A stretch of DNA of 18,651 nucleotides, taken from NCBI GenBank assembly GCA_020629335.1, contig JAHDDN010000061.1, forward strand, positions 1 to 18,651, written 5' to 3'. The notes under the pieces were generated by a model. That model saw nothing but the letters and a program-made list of their open reading frames with translations. It searched no databases and was not told where the DNA came from. Both the position numbers and the translations under genes were made by a program. Below, in pieces: positions 13,029-18,651 of the stretch. Every line of letters starts with the position of its first letter. The stretch's first letter is position 1. This DNA is from Chitinophagales bacterium. Its GTDB lineage: Bacteria > Bacteroidota > Bacteroidia > Chitinophagales > UBA2359.

Positions 13029-13907
13029 ATGAGGTATATTAATACAAAAGAAGAAGATAAGGCCAATATCCCTCCTTTATTTTCAAAATGGTTGGAAGAT
13101 AATAAAGAAGAAATCGCTAAAAAAATCACTAATACTGATGTAACAGGAGATAAAATGTGGGCTTTTTTCAAAGATGGGAATAAAGCAGAATATGAGGAGC
13201 TAAAAAAACAATTAGTTGAAGATCAAGGATATATTTGTTGTTATTGTGGCCAAGGAATAGATTCAGACGAAAAAACATCCATTGAGCATGTAGAAGCAAA
13301 ATCGAAGCATAAAGAATTGACATTTGATTTTAACAATTTACTAGCCTCTTGTAATGGAGGAACAAAAAATAAAATACATATTGTCAAGGAAGGAGAAAAT
13401 TTAATAAGTATAGCTCAACAATATCATGTGGATATAGAGCACCTTTTAGAAATTTGGGTAAATGTGGATGAGATCAATTTGTTTAGAAACAGATTCGACA
13501 TAGAAGATTTATCTGTAGGAGATCGAATAGTAATTGTACCTAAGGTTGGAGGAAAGGAACAGCATTGTGATCACAAGAAAGGATCTGATCCAATAGCAAT
13601 TACCCCTTTACAAAAAGATTGTGAACAGCACTTTTATTATTTACCTAATGGTAAAATCATTATAAATGAGGCTAATAAATCAACCATAGAAACTCTTGGG
13701 CTTAATAATAACCCAAATATTAATCGACGTAGAAGAGATACACTTGAAGTAGCTAAAACAATAGAGAATTATTTAGAAGACGTTTTTGAAGATAGGGATG
13801 AGCGAATCAAAAATAGAGATATGATTATTAAGAGTTTGCAGTCGCAAAATCCATTAGAACCTTTCGTTTTTGTAACAATTTGGTATTTATTGGATAATGT
13901 ATTCTGA
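13029..13907 (+). CDS. ptuB: Septu-type HNH nuclease PtuB with an inserted LysM-like domain
   Basis: 292 aa from ATG 13029. This start is preferred to TTG 13017 because it follows the ptuA stop by 1 nt. The HNH core has the CCYC zinc ligands (Cys70, Cys73), the IEH motif (His87), the FDFNNLLASCNGG strand (Asn102/Asn103, Cys108) and QHCDHKKG (His179, Cys180, His182). The downstream PIAITPLQKDCEQHFYYLPNGKI is characteristic of the TIGR02646/PtuB group. Between CNGG and QHC, residues 116-173 form a LysM-like domain (IVKEGENLISIAQQYHVDIE, a DLSVGDRIVIVP end). Ordinary PtuB proteins pass directly from the CNGG-like turn to the HC motif. All expected nuclease residues remain, so the enzyme is probably active and the insert may control it. 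The C-terminal 60 residues are helical. Confidence 0.85.
   Translation: MRYINTKEEDKANIPPLFSKWLEDNKEEIAKKITNTDVTGDKMWAFFKDGNKAEYEELKKQLVEDQGYICCYCGQGIDSDEKTSIEHVEAKSKHKELTFDFNNLLASCNGGTKNKIHIVKEGENLISIAQQYHVDIEHLLEIWVNVDEINLFRNRFDIEDLSVGDRIVIVPKVGGKEQHCDHKKGSDPIAITPLQKDCEQHFYYLPNGKIIINEANKSTIETLGLNNNPNINRRRRDTLEVAKTIENYLEDVFEDRDERIKNRDMIIKSLQSQNPLEPFVFVTIWYLLDNVF
13374..13547 (+). other. LysM-like domain inside the ptuB HNH fold
   Basis: Residues 116-173 match the LysM pattern: V-K-x-G-E-x-L-x-x-I-A-x-x-Y-x-V-x-x-x-x-L, then D-L-x-V-G-D-x-I-x-I-P-like end (IVIVP). TGGAGGAA occurs at 13355-13362 and again at 13547-13554, exactly 192 nt (64 codons) apart and in the same frame. Removal of one period would give SCNGGKEQHCDHKKG. 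LysM domains normally bind GlcNAc-containing glycans outside the cytoplasm; a role inside a nuclease is not one I know. Confidence 0.85.
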
Positions 13908-13986
13908 ATCCTATTTTTTAATAGCCGAAAATAGAAATGATATAAGCAAGTTTTCAAAACATTAAAATTCTTCCTCTTTAAAAACA

Positions 13987-14000
13987 AGATATGTCATTTC
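13987..14000. repeat. Half-palindrome identical to the RAYT repeat arm
   Basis: AGATATGTCATTTC is exactly the 14-nt right arm of the palindromes at 1132 and 1917. No left arm precedes it. It lies 80 bp after ptuB and 12 kb from the transposase. Confidence 0.7.
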
Positions 14001-14050
14001 ATCTTATCTCAATACCCAATACTTTCTACCCACTACTCCAAATTTGCGCA

Positions 14051-14186
14051 AAGGATAGGAGCGGTATGGGGCGTATATGCGACTGCTTACGGAACTTAGC
14101 TGGACGCAGGCTGGCCCTGCAAGGGCAGACAAGTACAGCTTAGTGGAGTAGCTGACGCATAGCCACATAAGAGCGGATAGCCTGAC
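14051..14186 (-). repeat. 135-bp dispersed repeat, copy 4
   Basis: Minus orientation. The complement reads GTCAGGCTATCCGCTCTTAT, then GTGGCTATGCG, and ends with ACCGCTCCTATCC. The right member of the inner inverted pair is changed (GCCCCATA). The interior CTACTCCACTAAG and AGCTAAGTTCCGTAAG agree with copies 2 and 3. It occupies most of the spacer between ptuB and the TPR gene. Confidence 0.8.
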
Positions 14187-14260
14187 CCGATCCTTATTTT
14201 TCATCGGAGGGCGCACACATAGGTAGCGCCCCTACAGGCCGATGAAAAATAAGGATCGGG
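14186..14260. repeat. 22-bp perfect inverted repeat enclosing a GGGCGC hairpin
   Basis: Arms 14186-14207 (CCCGATCCTTATTTTTC, then ATCGG) and 14239-14260 are exact complements over 22 bp. Between them sits one ACACATAGG repeat (14209-14236: GGGCGC-ACACATAGGTA-GCGCCC-CTACA), whose own arms pair. The nested structure resembles a small MITE-like unit. Its right end lies 25 bp before the -7 box of the TPR gene. Confidence 0.8.
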
Positions 14261-14284
14261 ATGCGCCCAAATAGAAATAATTTG

Positions 14285-14292
14285 TATTTTTG
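14285..14292 (+). promoter_or_regulatory. -7 box of the TPR gene (leaderless)
   Basis: TATTTTTG is a perfect TAnnTTTG box ending 5 nt before ATG 14297. Transcription should therefore begin at or next to the start codon. No clear -33 TTG is seen at the usual distance. It rules out the upstream in-frame ATG at 14261, which lies 5' of the promoter. Confidence 0.6.
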
Positions 14293-14296
14293 TGGC

Positions 14297-14746
14297 ATGT
14301 CTGATGAAAAAAAAAATGAGGGATTTCCTGTGATTGATAGTTTGTGGAATTATGGAGATCCTAAGGAAACCGCTAAGCAATTTAGGGCATTAATTCCTGC
14401 GGTAAAGGCGGCGAATGATTCAGTTTATTTAGCGGAATTATTGAGCCAATTGGCTAGGACGCAAAGTTTGCAAATGAATTTTGTGGAGGCGCATATTATA
14501 TTGGATATGACGGAGCGAGTGATTGCAGAGTATGGTGATCCTGATCAAATGAAGCGAGCCCTTGTGCGTTATCATTTGGAGAGAGGGCGAACTTATAATT
14601 CTTCTAATGAGAAATTGGAAGCGAAGGCTCATTTTAAATTTGCTTACGAGATTGCGGAGAAGGGGGGCTTGGATTATTATGCGATAGATGCTTTACATAT
14701 GATGGCGATAGTTGAAGAATCAGAAGACAAAAACAAGATCGTTTAG
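14297..14746 (+). CDS. TPR-like helical repeat protein, possibly C-terminally truncated
   Basis: 149 aa from ATG 14297, a cytoplasmic all-helical protein with no signal. SLWNYGDPKETAKQFRALIP (about 15-34), AELLSQLARTQSLQMNFVEA, RYHLERGRTYNSSNEKLEAK and AYEIAEKGGLDYYAIDALHM are helix pairs of the TPR kind. I recall relatives in other phyla with the order 'LWxxGDPxxTxxxFR...LLTQIARxxGLQxxFxxAHxxLD...RxLLERGRxxNSSGxxxxA...DAAHMxAIV' that continue for about another hundred residues. This one stops a few residues after DALHMMAIV, 18 nt before the end of the convergent regulator gene. Truncation is therefore plausible but not proven. A perfect -7 box 5 nt upstream supports the start. Function unknown. 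Confidence 0.75.
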   Translation: MSDEKKNEGFPVIDSLWNYGDPKETAKQFRALIPAVKAANDSVYLAELLSQLARTQSLQMNFVEAHIILDMTERVIAEYGDPDQMKRALVRYHLERGRTYNSSNEKLEAKAHFKFAYEIAEKGGLDYYAIDALHMMAIVEESEDKNKIV

Positions 14747-14764
14747 ATCGATTAAAATCACTCT

Positions 14765-15499
14765 CTACTTCCCAATCAACTTAAACAAATCTTCTTTATA
14801 AGTATTACTAATTGAGATTTCCTTATCACCTATAATGACGTGATTGTGCTGTACTAAATCAATGTGCCTGATCGCTACTATAGAAGAACGATGAATTCGG
14901 ATGAAGTCATTCTCAGGTAATCGTTGAAGCATTTTTTCTATGCCTGAAAGGGTGAGTATCTTTTGCTCCTTAGTATGTATGGCTACATAATCTCGCATTC
15001 CTTCGATGTATAAAATATCTTCTAAATCGACCTTAAAGAATCGACTATCTGACTTGATGAATATAAAACCTGGATGCTCATTTTTGACAACTACGTTTTC
15101 CTCCTCTGTTGAAGCGATATTAGCCTCTGACTCTTTAGTTTTCAAATCCTTTACCTTATTCACTGCTACTAAAAAGCGATCTAGTAAAATCGGCTTTAGG
15201 AGATAATCTATGGCCCCAACATCATAACTTTCAGGTGCGTATTCTCTATAGGCCGTTGTGAAAATAATGGCTGGAGGATTTTTTAAGACATTGACAAATT
15301 GCATCCCATTTAGATCGGGCATATTGATATCTAAGAATATCAAATCGGGTTTGTTTTCTTCTATATAAGTAACTGCCTCTACGGGGTTTTGAAAAGTCTT
15401 TTCGAGTTCTAAGAAAGGGATTTTCTTACAGTACATTTCTATCACTTTCAGGCCTGGTGCTTCGTCGTCTACTGCGATGCATTTTATTTTATCGGACAT
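14765..15499 (-). CDS. LytTR-family response regulator
   Basis: Encodes 244 aa. The receiver domain (about 4-120) has the acidic pocket DDE (11-13), phospho-acceptor Asp57 in LIFLDINMPDLNG, the Thr of FTTAYREYA and the Lys of DYLLKP. A linker (about 125-145) leads to a LytTR DNA-binding domain (about 146-244) with IEGMRDYVAIHT, LPENDFIRIHRSSIVAI and ISISNTYKEDLF. LytTR regulators bind DNA through a beta fold rather than a helix-turn-helix. The gene follows its kinase after 6 nt and clearly forms a two-component pair with it. Target genes are not visible. The start at 15499 gives the normal N-terminus just before the first strand. Confidence 0.95.
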   Translation of the reverse strand: MSDKIKCIAVDDEAPGLKVIEMYCKKIPFLELEKTFQNPVEAVTYIEENKPDLIFLDINMPDLNGMQFVNVLKNPPAIIFTTAYREYAPESYDVGAIDYLLKPILLDRFLVAVNKVKDLKTKESEANIASTEEENVVVKNEHPGFIFIKSDSRFFKVDLEDILYIEGMRDYVAIHTKEQKILTLSGIEKMLQRLPENDFIRIHRSSIVAIRHIDLVQHNHVIIGDKEISISNTYKEDLFKLIGK

Positions 15500-15505
15500 A
15501 TTTTT

Positions 15506-16561
15506 TTATATTTCGTTGATACATAAATCGACTTCGTAGAAGCCATTTTCTTCTTTTATTTCGAGCGTGTGATTATCTGGATAGATAAGTTCTAAACGCT
15601 GTTTGACGTTCTCTAAACCGAAGCCACCTGCTTCTAATTTTTCTTTCTTAGGATAAATTTTGTTTTTGACAGTCAGGAAAAGCGTATCTCCTTTTAGATT
15701 CAGGGATATATTAATCGGGGAAGGATCTACGAAACTAATTCCATGCTTAAAGGCATTCTCGACAAAGGGCAATAACAGCAATGGCGATATTTGCTGAGTA
15801 GTAGGAGTTCCTTCAAACTCAAAGTATATGTCCAACTGATCACCTATACGCAATCTTTGTAGATCTATATAGCTTTGTAAATATTGTACTTCCTGCGATA
15901 GCTTGACTTGTTCGGCGGCTGTCTCATAGGTCATATAGCGCATAATACCTGCTAATTTGGAGATACCATCAGCTACTTTTTCATTGCCAGCTTCACAAGC
16001 TAAACCGAAGAGATTGTTTAGCGTATTAAATAAGAAGTGAGGCTGTACTTGATGTTTCATCAAGGCCAATTCTGCCTTTAGTTTCTCTTTTTCCTCTAAT
16101 TCCCTTCGCTGTGTATCTCTCAACCAAGATAAACTCAAAGCATATAAATTCGCCATAGCCATTATAAATAAGGTGAAAATAAAATTAGTAAAAAGCACGC
16201 CCCTAACATAAGCCCAATCACGAATACCTATCTGATAAAAATCCTCTCGATACCAATGATATACTATATCAATCAGGCTTTCGCCTACTACCAGAATAGT
16301 AATAAAGGCCAGATTATACTTCAGCAAATTGCGAATAGCGGGTTGGTCTTTATAAGCAGGCGCGCCCCATCTAGCAAATGAATAGATAGCTATGATATTA
16401 ATCAGGGTGCCATAAACAAAGGTGATGGTTTCTGGCCAAGTATCAAAGCCTGTCTTGGGATTATACTGTATATAGAAATGTGCTAAAAACATTCCTGTCC
16501 AGAATACCACATTGAGCCATATTACTTGCCTATTTCTATGTATCAGTTTTTTCCCATTCAT
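15506..16561 (-). CDS. LytS/YpdA-type membrane sensor histidine kinase
   Basis: Encodes 351 aa. Four predicted membrane segments lie at about 13-30, 44-62, 82-100 and 120-143, followed by a short coiled coil (about 148-168). The His_kinase domain (PF06580) has phospho-acceptor His175 in HQVQPHFLFNTLNNLF. The ATPase part has the N-box LLLLPFVENAFKHGIS (Asn269) and the G-box GGFGLENVKQRLELIYP. There is no extracellular sensor domain beyond short loops, so the signal is probably sensed in the membrane. The response regulator follows after 6 nt. A good promoter (TTG-20 nt-TAGATTTG) ends 7 nt before the ATG. Confidence 0.94.
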   Translation of the reverse strand: MNGKKLIHRNRQVIWLNVVFWTGMFLAHFYIQYNPKTGFDTWPETITFVYGTLINIIAIYSFARWGAPAYKDQPAIRNLLKYNLAFITILVVGESLIDIVYHWYREDFYQIGIRDWAYVRGVLFTNFIFTLFIMAMANLYALSLSWLRDTQRRELEEKEKLKAELALMKHQVQPHFLFNTLNNLFGLACEAGNEKVADGISKLAGIMRYMTYETAAEQVKLSQEVQYLQSYIDLQRLRIGDQLDIYFEFEGTPTTQQISPLLLLPFVENAFKHGISFVDPSPINISLNLKGDTLFLTVKNKIYPKKEKLEAGGFGLENVKQRLELIYPDNHTLEIKEENGFYEVDLCINEI

Positions 16562-16567
16562 TTAGCA

Positions 16568-16598
16568 CAAATCTAATGATATAAGCACTTTTTAACAA
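16568..16598 (-). promoter_or_regulatory. Promoter of the LytS-LytTR operon
   Basis: On the minus strand TTG (16598-16596) is followed after 20 nt by TAGATTTG (16575-16568), a perfect -7 box. The last G is 7 nt from the A of the kinase ATG, so the mRNA is leaderless or nearly so. Confidence 0.65.
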
Positions 16599-16766
16599 TA
16601 CTCCTCTGCGAAATGCCTTTTTTGATCTGCAAAATAACATTTATCCCTTAATCCTCGCTTTTTCTGCTACAATTGCGTATTCGCAGACTCTTTTCATGCA
16701 TTCGTCGAATGGGTTTTGGGAAATTGGCTAAGCGAGTGATATTTGGAGTGTACTTAAAAATATTCA

Positions 16767-16925
16767 GTAATGATGAAAAAATAAACTTTCGATTTAATAC
16801 GCAGCTAATAGCTTTCAAGACAAGGCGCAAAAACGAAACATAGCAGCGCTACGTGAGGCTTTTGCAACGCAGTATTGTAAGTTATTAGCAAGTAGTAAAC
16901 GAAAATGTTATTATTTTATCATTAC
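16767..16925. repeat. 159-bp imperfect palindrome (MITE-like)
   Basis: The ends GTAATGA (16767) and TCATTAC (16919-16925) pair. Pairing continues inward with small mismatches (AATAAACTTTCG with CGAAAATGTTATT, GCTAATAGCTTTCAA with TTGTAAGTTATTAGC, GGCGCAAAA with TTTTGCAAC) to a centre near AGCAGCGCTACG. The whole could fold into one long hairpin. It ends 23 bp before the YiaA/B gene. The flank 16600-16766 shows no gene I can support. Confidence 0.7.
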
Positions 16926-16948
16926 CAAATCACTTAAATATTAATGTT

Positions 16949-17239
16949 ATGAATTACACAGCGCATGAAAATACAGCAGCCTTTTATACTCTTGCATGGG
17001 TATCTTTCGCAGTATCCTCTATCGGTACATTATTAGGCGTCTATTATGTAGACATAGATATGGTCTACAAATTCTTCTTTATCATGTCTTATTTATTCAC
17101 TATCTCATCTTGTATGACTTTATCAAAAGTGGTCAGAGATAAGCACGAAGCGAGTAAGATATTTAATAAGATAGAAACCGTAAAAACAGATGAATATCTT
17201 AGCAAGATATCAGAAAAAGGCATCAAAGAAGTGATTTAG
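16949..17239 (+). CDS. YiaA/YiaB-type two-helix inner-membrane protein
   Basis: Encodes 96 aa. Two membrane helices at about 11-32 and 38-58 are followed by SKVVRDKHEASKIFNKIE. This layout (helix, GVYYVDIDMVYKFFF link, helix, K-x-x-RD-x) matches the YiaA/YiaB two-helix domain (PF05360). The role is unknown; E. coli yiaAB are stress-related by annotation only. The C-terminal 25 residues are a charged helix. It is monocistronic, ending in a strong UUCG-loop terminator, with a long palindromic element directly upstream. ATG 16949 is the first in frame after that element. Confidence 0.8.
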   Translation: MNYTAHENTAAFYTLAWVSFAVSSIGTLLGVYYVDIDMVYKFFFIMSYLFTISSCMTLSKVVRDKHEASKIFNKIETVKTDEYLSKISEKGIKEVI

Positions 17240-17254
17240 GATGTTTTAGTTTTC

Positions 17255-17281
17255 AAGGGCAGTCTTCGGACTGCCCTTTTT
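17255..17281 (+). terminator. Intrinsic terminator with UUCG tetraloop
   Basis: AAGGGCAGTC (17255-17264), loop TTCG, GACTGCCCTT (17269-17278), then TTT. It has a perfect 10-bp stem with the very stable UUCG loop, 16 nt after the YiaA/B stop. Confidence 0.93.
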
Positions 17282-17352
17282 ATGTTAAAAAACAACTAAA
17301 TTAACCTTTTTCACGTTATTATTCAGGAAGCTTTTAACCCTAATTAAATGCC

Positions 17353-18501
17353 ATGAGACACTTATTTTCTAGTTTATTGCTATCAATTATCACTACTGCT
17401 TTACTACAAGCCCAAGGATTTCAAAATTGTGGAGAATTCCCTAACCCTATTAATATAAACACTCCCTTTTTAGTCAATCCTGTAGATGCTCGTTCAGGAG
17501 CTATGGGCTATACAGGAGTAGCTAATTCCAAAGGGGCCGCTGCTCAGTATTTCAATTCTGCACAATTAGCCTTTTCAGAAAACAAATTAGGCCTAACCTT
17601 AAGTGCTCGAAGCCCAATCATTGAGAGCCAAAGTAATATTTATCTTTATGGAGCAGGCTATTACCAAATAGATGGTACTCAAACCATTGGATTCAGTTAC
17701 CATAGAAACCATATCGGTGAAGAAACTTTTCACTTCGAAGAAGGATCAGAGCAATATTCTCTGGGAGAATTTGCCATTAGTGGCTCCTACAATCGTAAAA
17801 TTACAGAAAATTTTGCCATAGGCTTAGGGCTCAAATATATTCGTTCTAACCTATTCGGAAACATTACGATTAATGGTCAAACTTCTAAACCAGCTGGAAC
17901 TTATGCTGGAGACTTCTCTTTAAATTATCACAGAACTATTAATCTTTCTAAAGGAGAAGCCTTGATGACTTTTGGCAGCAGTATTAGCAATTTAGGTCGT
18001 AAAATTTCCTATTCCCCTTATTCATACAAGCTTTTCTTGCCAGCTAATTTAGGTTTGGGACTTGGCTTTAATTATCGGTTAAATCCCAAGCACTCTTTTA
18101 ACTTTGCTTTTGATATTAATAAATATTTGGTGCCTAGTTCTTATAATTATTACTACATTGATATTATTGGCCCCTATTATGACGAGCGATCAGTCATTGA
18201 TGGAGCGATGAATTCTCTCTGGGATGCCCCTTGTGGATTCCGTGAAAAAGTACAAGAAAACATGTACGCTATCGGTATCGAATATCAATTTAAAAACCTA
18301 AGCCTTAGAGCAGGGCATTATAATAGCCACCAATACAAAGATGATATCAAAGCCATTACTGCGGGTATTGGTTATGACTTCTCTCACTTCTCCGCCAATG
18401 TCTCTTATGCCCATAATATCAGCAAAAGTATTTATTATATCAAGGATCTTAAACCCGTTTATCAGGCTACTATCACCTTTGATTTAATGACGATTAACTA
18501 G
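17353..18501 (+). CDS. porV: PorV-type outer-membrane protein of the type IX secretion system
   Basis: Encodes 382 aa. A signal peptide ends about LLQAQG (residues 17-22). The N-terminal mature part INTPFLVNPVDARSGAMGYTGVANSKGAAAQYFNSAQLAF (about 35-75) is the PorV/LptO signature ('PFLLINPDARAGGMG..GVA...A...NPAKLAF'). Alternating beta strands of a 14-stranded FadL-like barrel follow, ending in an aromatic C-terminal strand (YQATITFDL). PorV binds cargo C-terminal domains at the cell surface and passes them to the attachment complex. No other T9SS gene is in the window; porV is often separate from the porKLMN cluster, and porU can be adjacent but is not seen. A paralogue's C-terminal end survives at 11462-11563. 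A PorV-like paralogue rather than PorV itself is possible. Confidence 0.85.
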   Translation: MRHLFSSLLLSIITTALLQAQGFQNCGEFPNPININTPFLVNPVDARSGAMGYTGVANSKGAAAQYFNSAQLAFSENKLGLTLSARSPIIESQSNIYLYGAGYYQIDGTQTIGFSYHRNHIGEETFHFEEGSEQYSLGEFAISGSYNRKITENFAIGLGLKYIRSNLFGNITINGQTSKPAGTYAGDFSLNYHRTINLSKGEALMTFGSSISNLGRKISYSPYSYKLFLPANLGLGLGFNYRLNPKHSFNFAFDINKYLVPSSYNYYYIDIIGPYYDERSVIDGAMNSLWDAPCGFREKVQENMYAIGIEYQFKNLSLRAGHYNSHQYKDDIKAITAGIGYDFSHFSANVSYAHNISKSIYYIKDLKPVYQATITFDLMTIN

Positions 18502-18502
18502 T

Positions 18503-18526
18503 AAACTGAAAAATTGATTAACCGAA
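18503..18526 (+). repeat. 24-bp dispersed word, second copy
   Basis: Identical in 23 of 24 positions to 10314-10337 (AAACTGAAAAA, Y, TGATTAACCGAA). It begins 2 bp after the porV stop. Its inverted partner arm, present at 10377-10390, is not seen here. Confidence 0.6.
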
Positions 18527-18549
18527 AAAAAAATACCAATCACTCACCA

Positions 18550-18651
18550 CTAAAATATACCCACCGCCAACTCTGCCCATACAAGCAAGAGCAAAATGAC
18601 AATCACTAAAACAAGAATGATTCGGTAGCTTTTCGTCTTTACCTTTTTCAA
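18550..18651 (-). CDS. C-terminal membrane segment of a protein (partial)
   Basis: The minus-strand frame entering at 18651 and ending at TAG (18552-18550) reads KKVKTKSYR, a hydrophobic helix IILVLVIVILLLLVW, then AELAVGIF. The end AELAVGIF is one I recall from short Bacteroidota membrane proteins ending in ...WAELAVGIFGTPF. The 5' end is outside the window, although the first codon here (TTG) could itself be a start. It runs convergent with porV, 49 bp apart. Confidence 0.55.
   Translation of the reverse strand: MKKVKTKSYRIILVLVIVILLLLVWAELAVGIF

Noticed and set aside
13769..13987. 72-aa antisense ORF over the end of ptuB
   Set aside because: Shadow of the ptuB reading frame; no signal or family pattern.
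14261..14296. Extended start of the TPR gene at ATG 14261
   Set aside because: The -7 box at 14285-14292 lies downstream of that ATG, so it would not be transcribed from this promoter.
16600..16766. Minus-strand ORF 16648-16830 as a gene
   Set aside because: It runs into the imperfect palindrome, has no recognisable motif, and no start signal supports it.

Overview
The window looks like a chromosomal segment of a Bacteroidota bacterium, probably from the Saprospiraceae/Chitinophagia-Cytophagia side of the phylum. The evidence is low-GC genes without Shine-Dalgarno sites, several TAnnTTTG-type -7 promoter boxes, a PorV-type type IX secretion outer-membrane protein, and a LytS/LytTR two-component pair. 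The assignment is inference from gene content; no rRNA or other marker is present.

Left part (1-5077): the start of a secreted protein and a 304-aa membrane protein share an operon on the minus strand. Next come a REP-associated Y1 transposase (RAYT) between two identical perfect palindromes, a serine beta-lactamase-fold lipoprotein, a frameshifted TonB-C-like gene, and an RDD membrane protein. The spacers are filled with GC-rich dispersed repeats and period-7 repeats.

Middle (5078-11563): a probable ctp-purL operon pairs a tail-specific protease with a FGAM synthase large subunit that lacks its glutaminase domain. A 930-bp repeat-rich spacer follows, then a phasin-like coiled-coil protein with a clear promoter and terminator, a short PhnA-domain protein, and the relic 3' end of a PorV-like gene.

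Defence locus (11659-13907): a Septu-type pair, PtuA ATPase and PtuB HNH nuclease, with a 1-nt intergenic gap. A 27-codon ORF sits 1 nt upstream of ptuA. PtuB is unusual: a complete LysM-like domain lies inside its HNH fold. The domain is bounded by an 8-bp direct repeat exactly 192 nt (64 codons) apart, and removing one period restores an ordinary PtuB motif. This is the most novel item in the window.

Right part (13908-18651): repeat copies and a 22-bp perfect inverted repeat, a TPR protein that may be C-terminally truncated, a convergent LytS-LytTR kinase/regulator operon, and a 159-bp imperfect palindrome. Then come a YiaA/YiaB membrane protein with a UUCG terminator, porV, and the 3' end of a membrane protein on the minus strand.

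The intergenic DNA is notable in itself. At least five repeat families recur within 18 kb: a 135-bp element in four copies, a hairpin with compensatory stem changes, heptamer arrays, RAYT palindromes, and a 24-bp word.
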